A DNA stretch of 16,063 bases from Tannerellaceae bacterium (GCA_031267775.1 JAIRYL010000065.1:1-16063); one strand, 5' to 3'; positions 1-6,320 are shown, counted from the stretch's first letter. Made by a program: numbers and translations. The notes: a model not told the origin generated them from the sequence alone.

Positions 1-47
1 AACGCAGCAAACAAAAGTAATTCGCTCGTTTCTATATCGTTACCCAT
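1..47 (-). CDS. 5' end of an unidentified minus-strand gene (partial)
   Basis: Reading leftwards from an ATG at 47 there is an open frame to the window edge, beginning MGNDIETSELLLFAA. An A-rich stretch (AAGAAAGAAAAAC) lies just before the start, as is common for Bacteroidetes genes. A 22-bp palindrome sits 22 bases upstream. Only 15 codons are visible, so no family can be assigned. That it is a gene is inferred from the open frame, the plausible start region and the operator-like palindrome; it could be a chance frame. Confidence 0.4.
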   Translation of the reverse strand, partial: MGNDIETSELLLFAA

Positions 48-68
48 TGTAGTTTTTCTTTCTTGTAA

Positions 69-90
69 TAATCTATTATTCAATAGATTA
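69..90. promoter_or_regulatory. Inverted repeat upstream of the partial gene, possible operator
   Basis: TAATCTATT and AATAGATTA form perfect 9-bp arms around a 4-base centre (ATTC). It lies 22 bases upstream of the ATG at 47. There is no T-run after it in either direction, so an operator or mRNA 5' hairpin is more likely than a terminator. The role is inferred from position only. Confidence 0.35.
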
Positions 91-348
91 ATTTCAAATT
101 TTCCATTGTTTCAAATAACGCTTTTACAAAGTGTAACATAAAAAATCATTTATAATCTCTTCAAAAGCGAATAATTCTGCCAAAACAATCGTATCTTTTT
201 GATTTACCGACAAGTGTACAAGAAACGTGCGAGTCGTTTTGCAATAAAGATAATAGTATAAAACAAAAAAGGTTAGCATATTTTGAGAGCATTTGAATAC
301 GTTGATTTTGCCATGTCTCCTATGATTTCTAACAATGACATGATATGG
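91..348. other. AT-rich intergenic stretch, nothing recognised
   Basis: Between the palindrome and the 3' end of the HxlR gene the sequence is AT-rich. It has no open frame of convincing length, no RNA gene and no clear terminator hairpin. A 26-codon plus-strand frame begins at 313 and runs antisense into the HxlR gene; it looks like chance. Confidence 0.5.
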
Positions 349-705
349 CTACCCCAGTATCTTTTTACGATGTTTTATCCCCCATTGTCGTAATGCTTCT
401 ATAACATTAACTAAAGATTTTGCGTGATCCGTTAGCCGATATTCTACTTTAGGGGGAAATGTATCGAACACTATCCGCTCGACAAGCTGGTCTTCTACCA
501 TTTCCTTTAGCTCTTTAGATAAACTTTTATCTGTTAGTCCCGGTACAGCCCTTACGATTTCTTTAAACCTTCTGTTCCCGGATGTTAATACTATAATAAC
601 AGGAATTTTCCACCTGCCATGCAAAACCGCCAATGCATCCATGACTGAAATCATCCTGCTTTTAGACTGGCAACCGCCTTCTTGTGTTATCAAATCTTCG
701 TTCAT
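349..705 (-). CDS. HxlR-family winged-helix transcriptional regulator
   Basis: A 118-residue protein starting MNEDLITQEGGC. The HxlR fold is recognisable from ALAVLHGRWKIPVIIVL (about residues 22-38), RFKEIVRAVPGLTDKSLSKE (recognition region, about 45-65) and the wing with VEYRLTD, ending in EALRQWG. A longer frame opens at 777, but its first 24 residues would be translated from the 36-bp palindrome, so I chose the ATG at 705. Cys12 lies at the position of the conserved N-terminal Cys that makes HxlR members such as YodB and HypR thiol-based sensors of quinones or diamide (family knowledge). It diverges from a flavodoxin-fold reductase and probably controls it and itself through the palindrome at 723-758. 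The inducer is unknown. Confidence 0.9.
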   Translation of the reverse strand: MNEDLITQEGGCQSKSRMISVMDALAVLHGRWKIPVIIVLTSGNRRFKEIVRAVPGLTDKSLSKELKEMVEDQLVERIVFDTFPPKVEYRLTDHAKSLVNVIEALRQWGIKHRKKILG

Positions 706-722
706 AATATGAATTGTTCCAT

Positions 723-758
723 ACTTTCCATTTGGAAAGCGCTTTCCAAATGGAAAGT
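723..758. promoter_or_regulatory. Perfect 36-bp palindrome, probable HxlR operator
   Basis: The left half ACTTTCCATTTGGAAAGC is the exact reverse complement of the right half. Each half contains its own near-palindrome, CTTTCCA-TT-TGGAAAG at 724-739 and CTTTCCA-AA-TGGAAAG at 742-757, so this is two dyad sites in mirror orientation separated by CG. It lies between the divergent HxlR and flavoprotein genes. It is downstream of the predicted HxlR start point and just upstream of the flavoprotein promoter, a position suited to autorepression and joint control. Binding of HxlR here is inferred. Confidence 0.75.
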
Positions 759-774
759 AATATAAATAGGGAAG

Positions 775-782
775 CAAATATA
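775..782 (-). promoter_or_regulatory. -7 element of the HxlR gene promoter
   Basis: Read on the minus strand this is TATATTTG, an exact match to the Bacteroidetes -7 consensus TAnnTTTG. Transcription would start near 768, just before the palindrome, giving a leader of about 60 bases. No good -33 TTTG was found at the usual distance. Confidence 0.5.
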
Positions 783-784
783 TG

Positions 785-792
785 TAATTTTG
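785..792 (+). promoter_or_regulatory. -7 element of the flavoprotein gene promoter
   Basis: TAATTTTG matches the Bacteroidetes -7 consensus TAnnTTTG. Transcription would start near 799, about 22 bases before the ATG at 821. No -33 TTTG is seen; the palindrome ends close to where that element would lie. The element is only 2 bases from the opposing -7 element. Confidence 0.5.
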
Positions 793-820
793 TTCAATAA
801 TATTTTATAACGATATAAAA

Positions 821-1474
821 ATGAAAAAGGTAATAGCAATAAACGGGAGTCCGCGCAAAAAGGGAAATACTATAACTCTACTGCAACATGCCCTTACTGG
901 CGCTGCAGATGCAGGAGCGGAAACAGAAGAAATAGTACATTTATATGGATTGAATTATAAAGGCTGTTCCAGTTGCTTTTCATGTAAAAGGAAAGGGAGT
1001 GGATTCATAGGAGAATGTGCCATGAAAGATGAATTATCCCCCATTCTGAAAAAAGTAATGGAAAGCGATATTGTAATTATGGGTACACCTGTTTATTTGG
1101 GTAATATAACAGGATGTATGCAATCATTTATGGAACGTCTTCTTTTTATGAATGGATCTTACAGTGGGCAAGGATTCTCAAATTATAAGGGTAGCATTAA
1201 TGTCGGCTATATATACAATATGAATGCTTCAGAAGAAATGACGTCTCAGTTCGGGTATGATTCATTATTCAAATGGCATAATATGTTCGGACAATTAATA
1301 TTAAATGGCAAGTGGGAATATATGACGGTTAATGACACATACCAGTTTGACGATTATTCCAAATATGATGCAGGCGGTATAGATGAGCAGCATAAAAAAG
1401 AAGTAAGAGACAAGCAATTCCCTATAGATTGCCACAATGTGTTTGAAATGGGTAAACGATTAGCCAAATATTGA
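821..1474 (+). CDS. Flavodoxin-fold NAD(P)H-dependent FMN reductase family protein
   Basis: A 217-residue cytoplasmic protein. INGSPRKKGNT at residues 7-17 is the FMN phosphate-binding loop of the NADPH-dependent FMN reductase/flavodoxin-like family, and GTPVYLGNITG (88-98) is the second flavin-binding loop. Between them, Cys49, Cys52, Cys55 and Cys66 form C-x2-C-x2-C-x10-C. This recalls the cysteine cluster of iron-sulfur flavoproteins, although the last spacing is longer than the compact motif I know for that group. It probably reduces quinones, nitro-compounds or other electrophiles with FMN. The divergent HxlR gene and shared operator suggest substrate-responsive expression. The exact substrate and the presence of an Fe-S cluster are not decided by the sequence. 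Confidence 0.85.
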   Translation: MKKVIAINGSPRKKGNTITLLQHALTGAADAGAETEEIVHLYGLNYKGCSSCFSCKRKGSGFIGECAMKDELSPILKKVMESDIVIMGTPVYLGNITGCMQSFMERLLFMNGSYSGQGFSNYKGSINVGYIYNMNASEEMTSQFGYDSLFKWHNMFGQLILNGKWEYMTVNDTYQFDDYSKYDAGGIDEQHKKEVRDKQFPIDCHNVFEMGKRLAKY

Positions 1475-1563
1475 GTAAAAATAAACTGTATTAAAAAACA
1501 TACAGGCTTGTTACCCTAACGACCTTATATATCACAATTTATCCACTTTAATACAGTAAACTT

Positions 1564-1677
1564 ATGAATGAATTATCAAACACGAAATTGTTTGCTCTAT
1601 TGAGCGAACCTTCACAAGTCACAAACGAAGAAATGCAAAACGCCTATGGTAACTTTGTTATACTTTGCGCGGGATAA
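1564..1677 (+). pseudogene. Short frame interrupted by the foldback element
   Basis: A 37-codon frame starts MNELSNTKLFALLSEPSQVT and proceeds into NEEMQNAYGNFV. Its last codons and stop (from about 1657) lie inside the left arm of the foldback element. A gene broken by insertion of that element is the simplest reading. After the element, one frame stays open for about 19 codons to a stop near 1933, with no recognised family. No clear ribosome site precedes the ATG, so it may also be a chance frame. It is not recognised as part of any known protein. Confidence 0.35.
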
Positions 1678-1689
1678 AATTGTGAGATA

Positions 1690-1731
1690 AAAGCAGAAGG
1701 CAGCAGGCAGAAAGCAGCAGGCAGAAAGCAG
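1690..1731 (+). repeat. Left heptamer array (MARGCAG)x6
   Basis: Six in-register 7-bp units, in order AAAGCAG, AAGGCAG, CAGGCAG, AAAGCAG, CAGGCAG, AAAGCAG. The first unit overlaps the inner end of the 40-bp terminal repeat. The array pairs with the reverse-oriented array at 1783-1845. Confidence 0.9.
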
Positions 1732-1782
1732 TTAGACGTCGGTAGCCGGAAGACGGCAATCCGAACCTTATCGGTCTTTCCG

Positions 1783-1845
1783 CTTTCTGCTTTCTGCTTT
1801 CTGCTTTCTGCCTTCTGCCTTCTGCCTGCTGCCTGCTGCCTGCTG
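1783..1845 (-). repeat. Right heptamer array, nine units, inverted
   Basis: Nine consecutive 7-bp units on the plus strand: four CTTTCTG, two CCTTCTG, three CCTGCTG. They are the reverse complement of the same unit types as the left arm. The units are sorted by type, as expected from local duplication by slippage, and the arm is three units longer than the left one. Confidence 0.9.
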
Positions 1846-2014
1846 CTTTTATCTCACAATTTTACCCCGCGCAAAGTATAACTACTGTCATTTCCTGATT
1901 TTTCACCCGTTTATGCAGCGTTTCGGTTTATAGTTACATCATACATGTATCGAATTGTGGATAAGAGATATAGTTAAATAATATGTAAATCCTGTGGAAA
2001 TATTGTAAATTAAT

Positions 2015-2056
2015 TATATTTGTATGTGCAATATGAAATTGTATAGATTAATTTTG
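2015..2056 (+). promoter_or_regulatory. Two possible -7 elements upstream of the secreted-protein operon
   Basis: TATATTTG at 2015-2022 and TAATTTTG at 2049-2056 both match TAnnTTTG. They would give leaders of roughly 127 and 93 bases for the gene at 2156. Neither has a good -33 TTTG at the expected distance. The rest of 1883-2155 is AT-rich noncoding sequence with a 10-bp palindrome GGTTTAAACC at 2073-2082. Confidence 0.4.
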
Positions 2057-2140
2057 TAATGTAATAGCGACAGGTTTAAACCCTTGGCGTATTAATGAGT
2101 CTAATAAAAAAGCAAAACGAATAGAGTATTTATTAAAAAG

Positions 2141-2147
2141 AGAGGAG
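2141..2147 (+). promoter_or_regulatory. Strong Shine-Dalgarno-like site
   Basis: AGAGGAG lies 8 bases before the ATG at 2156. Such a site is uncommon in this phylum and in this window, and it supports the chosen start and possibly high translation. Confidence 0.5.
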
Positions 2148-2155
2148 AAACGAAT

Positions 2156-3508
2156 ATGAAATTCATGAAATTAACATCCCTGACCTTGTTACTTCTGGCA
2201 ATGTTCAGCGTCAATATTGTTGCGCAGGAGGAGTTCTTTGATGATGTATATTTCTCTTCAAACAAAGATAAAAAGAAAGTAAACGTAGAAGAGAAACAGG
2301 TTGTACGGCAGAAAACAACTCAGCATGTTGTCGCCTATGCGGCGCCTTCCTATGAGCAGCCCGCTATGGTAACGGATAATCGCGATATTGATGAATATAA
2401 CCGCAGATATATATCCATTGATTCGGAAGAACCTTATTATAATGATTCGGACGATGGCGTTGTAATAGAAAAAGCGCGTCAATCCGATACGGAATATACA
2501 GAACGCATTATCCGTTATCATTCTCCCAGTAAAATAACGATAGCGGGAGCCGATCAGGTGGATTTATACATGAGCGACGGTTATTACGCTTATGGATATG
2601 ATACAGATTATTCGGACGGCGGCGCTAATGTAAGTTTTAACATCAACGTAGGTAATAGCTGGGGCTGGGGGCCTTCCTATTATGGTTGGTACGACCCTTG
2701 GTATTATTCTTCCTGGTATGCTCCCTCTTGGGGTTGGAATTGGAGATGGGGCGGTTTTTACGCCGGATGGCATAACCCCTGGTATTATTCTTCCTGGTAT
2801 GCACCCTCTTGGGGATGGGGCGGCTATTACGGAGGTTACTATGGAGGCTATGGCGGCTATGGAGGCTATGGCGGTTACTATGGTCATAATCATTATTATT
2901 CGCGTCCTAATTACAGCCATTACAGCAACGGACGTTCGTATAGCGGAGGAAGGAGTTCAAGTAGCGCCGTTGGCGGAAACCGTGTATCAAGCAGTAGAAG
3001 TTCGGGTATAAGCGGCGGACGCTCATCTTCTTTACAAACAAACAGAAGCTCTTCATCTGCCGCAAGCAGCGGACGCAGCAGTTCCTCGTCGCGCGGCTCG
3101 TCTTCCGTATCATCATCATCAGGAAGAACCGGTACAATCGATTCATCTTCTGCAACAGCAGGAAGAAGTTCTGCAAATAGCAGCAGTCGCAGTAATAATA
3201 GCGGCGGAACTGTAAGTTCAGGCCGTACCAGGGTTGCTCCAAGTTCCGGAACGTCGTCGTCAAGTAGCAGCCGTCAGTCTGTAACTTCTTCATCTTCCGG
3301 TTCAAACTCAAGAAGTTCAGGTAGCTATTCGTCGGGTCGTTCTTCAAACAGTTCAAACAGTTCAACCTATTCGGCGCCTTCCAGGTCGTCGTCGTCATCT
3401 TCAAGAAGCGGCGGCTTCAGTTCGTCAAGCAGCAGCGGCAGTCGTTCCGGCGGAAGTACAAGTAGCGGCAGCAGCAGTCGTTCCGGCGGCGGCGGTCGCG
3501 GCAGATGA
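2156..3508 (+). CDS. Secreted low-complexity protein, Trp/Tyr/Gly-rich then Ser-rich
   Basis: A 450-residue protein with a signal peptide of about 23 residues ending NIVAQ. Residues about 24-150 are acidic and mixed. Residues about 160-245 are rich in Trp, Tyr and Gly and contain two copies, 27 residues apart (from W178 and W205), of a segment with the core PWYYSSWYAPSWGW. From about 250 to the end the chain is mostly Ser, Gly and Arg, with many SSSS and GRSS runs and a basic end. There is no catalytic motif and no sorting domain that I recognise. Similar proteins occur in Bacteroidales and are annotated as hypothetical. The OmpP1-like gene follows 65 bases after its stop, so the two are probably co-transcribed. 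A surface or periplasmic structural or adhesive role is inference only. Confidence 0.85.
   Translation: MKFMKLTSLTLLLLAMFSVNIVAQEEFFDDVYFSSNKDKKKVNVEEKQVVRQKTTQHVVAYAAPSYEQPAMVTDNRDIDEYNRRYISIDSEEPYYNDSDDGVVIEKARQSDTEYTERIIRYHSPSKITIAGADQVDLYMSDGYYAYGYDTDYSDGGANVSFNINVGNSWGWGPSYYGWYDPWYYSSWYAPSWGWNWRWGGFYAGWHNPWYYSSWYAPSWGWGGYYGGYYGGYGGYGGYGGYYGHNHYYSRPNYSHYSNGRSYSGGRSSSSAVGGNRVSSSRSSGISGGRSSSLQTNRSSSSAASSGRSSSSSRGSSSVSSSSGRTGTIDSSSATAGRSSANSSSRSNNSGGTVSSGRTRVAPSSGTSSSSSSRQSVTSSSSGSNSRSSGSYSSGRSSNSSNSSTYSAPSRSSSSSSRSGGFSSSSSSGSRSGGSTSSGSSSRSGGGGRGR
2687..2818 (+). repeat. 81-bp-period internal duplication in the secreted-protein gene
   Basis: Two near-identical coding segments begin at 2687 and 2768. 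Most of the sequence coding for PWYYSSWYAPSWGW is conserved at DNA level, including the stretch GGTATTATTCTTCCTGGTAT. This points to a fairly recent in-frame tandem duplication of 27 codons. Confidence 0.8.
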
Positions 3509-3573
3509 TACCGGTTTGATTGAGAAGACACATAAAATACAGGTTGACGAATGGGTTGATAAAATATAACAGG

Positions 3574-5154
3574 ATGAAAAAGATAGGTATAACAATTTCG
3601 GCGTTGATACTGGGTAGTAGCGCCGTTTTTTCTCAAGGGCAATTAGATGCGTATAAAATAGCGCAGACCGATTTGTTTGGAACGGCCCGATACATGAGTA
3701 TGGGAGGAGCCTTCGGCGCATTAGGCGGCGATATTTCCGTTATGAGTTCTAATCCGGCAGGTTTAGCGATTTATCGGAGTTCTGAATTTCAAGCGACATT
3801 GAGTCTTAATTCAGCCTCGTCCGAATCAGATTTTGGCGGAATGAAAGCTACCGGAAGTCGTACGCGCATGTATTTCGACAATATTGCTTATGTTGGCTAC
3901 TTTCCTACATCGGACGACGAAGGCATTGTGGGTTGGAATGTAGGTTTTTCATACAACCGGGTAAAAAACTTCAATAGAAATTATTCGCTGAAAGGGAACG
4001 CTAATTCGGTGTACTCATTGTCTGATTATGTAGCGGAAAGAGCTTACGGGCTTCATACGAGCGATATAACAGATTCCGAAAGTTCATATAATCCGTATGA
4101 TTATGTAGACGACTGGCTTTCCGTGTTAGGATATAATGCCCGTTATTTTGAATATTTTGAAGGTAAAGGAAAATACTTTAGCGCTTTTGGCGAAGCCGAT
4201 GGCAGCGGAGGTATAAATCCGTATCAATTGGAAGGCGTCAAATTGGATGTTAGCGAACGGGGAGGAATAGACCAATACAATATTGCGTTCGGGTTAAATG
4301 TATCAAATATGCTGATGTTAGGCGCTACGGTTGCTATTACAGATATCAATTATCATTATAATTCTTATTATACAGAAGATTTTAAGAATACGAATCGTCT
4401 GGAACTGGAAAACAGGTTGGATATGGAAGGTACCGGATATGGTTTTAATGCAGGCGCTATTCTTCAACCGGTTGATTATTTTCGCTTGGGGGTAGCTTAT
4501 AACTCGCCTACCTGGTATAAGATGACGGATTATTATGATGCAACGGCTACAGCCGATTCTTATTTCTGGGATAAAAAATATAGTTCTCATACTCCTTATA
4601 ACGCTTACTCTGAGTATGAATTACGTTCGCCGGGTCGATGGATATTCAGCGCGGCGGCCATTTTAGGACGAACGGCTTTATTGAGCGTAGACTATGAACT
4701 GACTAATTATAAAACTATGAAGTTATACCATAGCGATGGCAAAGAGAACCAAAACAGTAATGCGGACATTCGCGATAATTTTACTAATGCAGGTACGTTG
4801 CGCGTAGGAGCTGAAGTTAAAGTAACCCCGCAATTTGCAGTTAGAGCCGGCGCTGCCTGGATTGGCAATCCTGTGAAAAATACATTGAAAGATGCTACGG
4901 TAGAAGTAAAAACAGTGGGAACAATCCCTAATTATACAATCGAAAACAGTATATCCAATTATACAGTAGGTTTAGGCTACCGTTTTACTCCGAGCTTCTA
5001 TATGGATTTGGCTTGTATAATCAGGTCGCAAAAAGAAGATTTGTATACTTTCTCTAAGATATTTGATAACGGAGAGTTAATTACAGACTCTAAGCCCGCC
5101 TCATTAAAAACAAACACAACGCGTATAGCATTGACATTAGGTCATAAATTTTAA
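3574..5154 (+). CDS. OmpP1/FadL/TodX-type outer-membrane protein
   Basis: A 526-residue beta-barrel candidate. It starts MKKIGITISALILGSSAVFS, a clear signal peptide. The frame is open from 3520, but the signal peptide fixes the start at 3574. The mature N-terminus has the family pattern: ARYMSMGGAFGALGGDISVMSSNPAGLAIY resembles the N-terminal hatch segment of FadL-like transporters (MGGA, NPAGLA). The rest alternates short aromatic strands and polar loops, and the protein ends in LTLGHKF with a C-terminal Phe typical of barrel insertion signals. Bacteroidales homologues are often called hemin receptor or transporter without direct proof. A role in passage of hydrophobic compounds across the outer membrane is family inference; the cargo is unknown. 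It is followed by a terminator. Confidence 0.85.
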   Translation: MKKIGITISALILGSSAVFSQGQLDAYKIAQTDLFGTARYMSMGGAFGALGGDISVMSSNPAGLAIYRSSEFQATLSLNSASSESDFGGMKATGSRTRMYFDNIAYVGYFPTSDDEGIVGWNVGFSYNRVKNFNRNYSLKGNANSVYSLSDYVAERAYGLHTSDITDSESSYNPYDYVDDWLSVLGYNARYFEYFEGKGKYFSAFGEADGSGGINPYQLEGVKLDVSERGGIDQYNIAFGLNVSNMLMLGATVAITDINYHYNSYYTEDFKNTNRLELENRLDMEGTGYGFNAGAILQPVDYFRLGVAYNSPTWYKMTDYYDATATADSYFWDKKYSSHTPYNAYSEYELRSPGRWIFSAAAILGRTALLSVDYELTNYKTMKLYHSDGKENQNSNADIRDNFTNAGTLRVGAEVKVTPQFAVRAGAAWIGNPVKNTLKDATVEVKTVGTIPNYTIENSISNYTVGLGYRFTPSFYMDLACIIRSQKEDLYTFSKIFDNGELITDSKPASLKTNTTRIALTLGHKF

Positions 5155-5176
5155 GTATGCAATATAACTTGTCCGG

Positions 5177-5225
5177 AAATGTCCTCTGTTTGTACTTGAA
5201 ACAGGCAGGCAGGGGACATTTTTAT
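5177..5225 (+). terminator. Hairpin terminator after the outer-membrane protein gene
   Basis: AAATGTCC (5177-5184) pairs with GGACATTT (5214-5221), and an inner stem CTGTTT/AAACAG (5186-5191, 5199-5204) extends it. A T-rich tail follows. It separates the secreted-protein operon from the sigma-factor gene. Confidence 0.7.
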
Positions 5226-5358
5226 TTAAAAGAACTAAAAGAACTTGTTTGTTTGGAATACTTTTATTTATTTTGTTTTCGATAAGTTTATGTATAACAA
5301 TTAAATCCGGTTGCCTATAGCTAAACATTACTCTAAGAAACCCAAATAAAAAGAAGTA

Positions 5359-5952
5359 ATGAACATATTAAAAGCGATGGCCGACGAAGAGTTGGTGAGT
5401 CTTTATGCTAAAGGCGAAAATGCTGCTTTTGACATATTGTTAGATAGATATAAGAATAGTATTCATTCTTATATTTATTTTATAGTACGAAACAGAGATT
5501 TAACGGAAGATATCTTTCAGGAAACTTTCGTAAAAGTAATTATGACTGTTAAACAGGGCCGTTATACTGAAAATGGTAAGTTTAAAGCGTGGATTACCCG
5601 TATTGCGCATAATTTGATTATTGATTACTTCCGTCAGGAACGGAGCGAAAATACCGTGTCGAATGATGATGTGGAAGTTGATTTATTCAACAATATAAAA
5701 TTGTGCGATGGAACCATCGAAGATAATATTGTACGTAATCAGGTACTTTCAGACATAAGGAAATTAATACAACATTTGCCGGATAGCCAACGGGAAGTAC
5801 TGGAAATGCGCTATTATCAGGATTTAAGTTTTAAAGAAATAGCCGATCTTACCGGAGTAAGTATAAATACGGCATTGGGACGGATGCGCTATGCTATTTT
5901 AAATATGCGTCGTTTGGCAACAGAAAACCAAATGGAATTATCGCTGACATAA
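5359..5952 (+). CDS. ECF-type RNA polymerase sigma factor
   Basis: A 197-residue cytoplasmic sigma-70 family protein with only regions 2 and 4. Region 2 covers about residues 20-95: AAFDILLDRYKNSI, then DIFQETFVKV (core binding) and FKAWITRIAHNLIIDYFRQ (-10 recognition helix). Region 4 covers about 130-185: LPDSQREVLEMRYYQDLSFK, then EIADLTGVSINTALGRMRYA, the helix-turn-helix for the -35 region. No anti-sigma gene with a membrane segment follows; instead a 58-residue protein lies 77 bases downstream. In this phylum many such factors respond to envelope or nutrient signals, but no target set can be read from this sequence. Confidence 0.92.
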   Translation: MNILKAMADEELVSLYAKGENAAFDILLDRYKNSIHSYIYFIVRNRDLTEDIFQETFVKVIMTVKQGRYTENGKFKAWITRIAHNLIIDYFRQERSENTVSNDDVEVDLFNNIKLCDGTIEDNIVRNQVLSDIRKLIQHLPDSQREVLEMRYYQDLSFKEIADLTGVSINTALGRMRYAILNMRRLATENQMELSLT

Positions 5953-6029
5953 ATAAAAAAAATATTCTGTTTCATGCAATAAGTGGTTTGGACATGCGTT
6001 TTTTAGTAAAATGATAAAAAGTATGGCCT

Positions 6030-6206
6030 ATGAAGAAATTTTCTACACAATGCATGGATAAATTTACAAGCGAAACTGAACAAAACCGGACTGCAGAAAA
6101 GAGTATGCCGCAGAAGAAAACACTTGATTTTCTGATGCAATTAGCCCGGATTTATCATGTAGAACCGAATGTTAAACGAAACCTCTGCGGGTTTATTTTA
6201 AATTAA
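6030..6206 (+). CDS. Small 58-residue protein downstream of the sigma factor
   Basis: The frame encodes MKKFSTQCMDKF, a polar middle (about residues 13-30), then KKTLDFLMQLARIYHVEP and a C-terminus CGFILN. It is basic, with a predicted amphipathic helix at about 31-43, no signal peptide or membrane segment, and two cysteines (C8, C52). It lies between the sigma-factor gene and a strong terminator, so it is probably co-transcribed with it. I recall small proteins of this kind, with a ...FxxxARxY...GxxLN pattern, in Bacteroidales but cannot name a family. It could modulate the sigma factor; this rests on position alone. Confidence 0.65.
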   Translation: MKKFSTQCMDKFTSETEQNRTAEKSMPQKKTLDFLMQLARIYHVEPNVKRNLCGFILN

Positions 6207-6210
6207 AGAG

Positions 6211-6251
6211 AAAGAAAGAGAATAGGATAAGGCTTATTCTCTTTCTTTTTT
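6211..6251 (+). terminator. Strong intrinsic terminator
   Basis: A perfect 14-bp stem, AAAGAAAGAGAATA (6211-6224) against TATTCTCTTTCTTT (6235-6248), has a 10-base loop and ends in a run of T. It closes the sigma-factor/small-protein unit. Confidence 0.85.
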
Positions 6252-6320
6252 GTGTAAATTTCTCCCGCAAATCCTCCCTTCCATTTTTATCCGCTTGCGT
6301 GATGAATGAATTTTATCCCG

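Larger units (their letters stand above)
1657..1882. mobile_element. 226-bp foldback (MITE-like) element with heptamer arms
   Basis: The outer 40 bases on each side (1657-1696 and 1843-1882) are inverted copies with a single mismatch; the ends read GTTATACTTTGCGCGGG inward. Inside, oppositely oriented 7-bp repeats extend the stem. A 51-base centre (1732-1782) carries a smaller inverted repeat, CGGAAGAC against GTCTTTCCG with a one-base bulge. The element encodes no protein. No convincing target duplication is visible beside the ends. The long inverted termini, lack of coding capacity and apparent interruption of a frame suggest a non-autonomous mobile or REP-like element; mobility is inferred. 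Confidence 0.65.

Noticed and set aside
706..777. Longer HxlR start at 777
   Set aside because: The extra 24 residues would come from the 36-bp palindrome and from bases upstream of the predicted RNA start at about 768; the family normally begins shortly before the conserved Cys.
1485..1557. Terminator after the flavoprotein gene (ACTGTATTAAA/TTTAATACAGT)
   Set aside because: The arms match over 11 bases but the loop is about 51 bases and no T-run follows, so it is not a convincing terminator.
1475..2155. Replication origin
   Set aside because: One perfect and two imperfect DnaA-like boxes spread over about 460 bp, with no dnaA, gidA or other origin-linked gene nearby, are not enough.
2907..3404. 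Antisense frame inside the Ser-rich coding region
   Set aside because: Long open frames on the other strand are expected from Ser/Gly repeat codons; the encoded product is low-complexity and has no start context.
3520..3573. Upstream start for the outer-membrane protein
   Set aside because: The signal peptide begins at the ATG at 3574; the preceding 18 codons would spoil it.
6023..6061. 12-codon frame MAYEEIFYTMHG before the small protein
   Set aside because: Too short and overlaps the start of the 58-residue frame in another register; no independent support.
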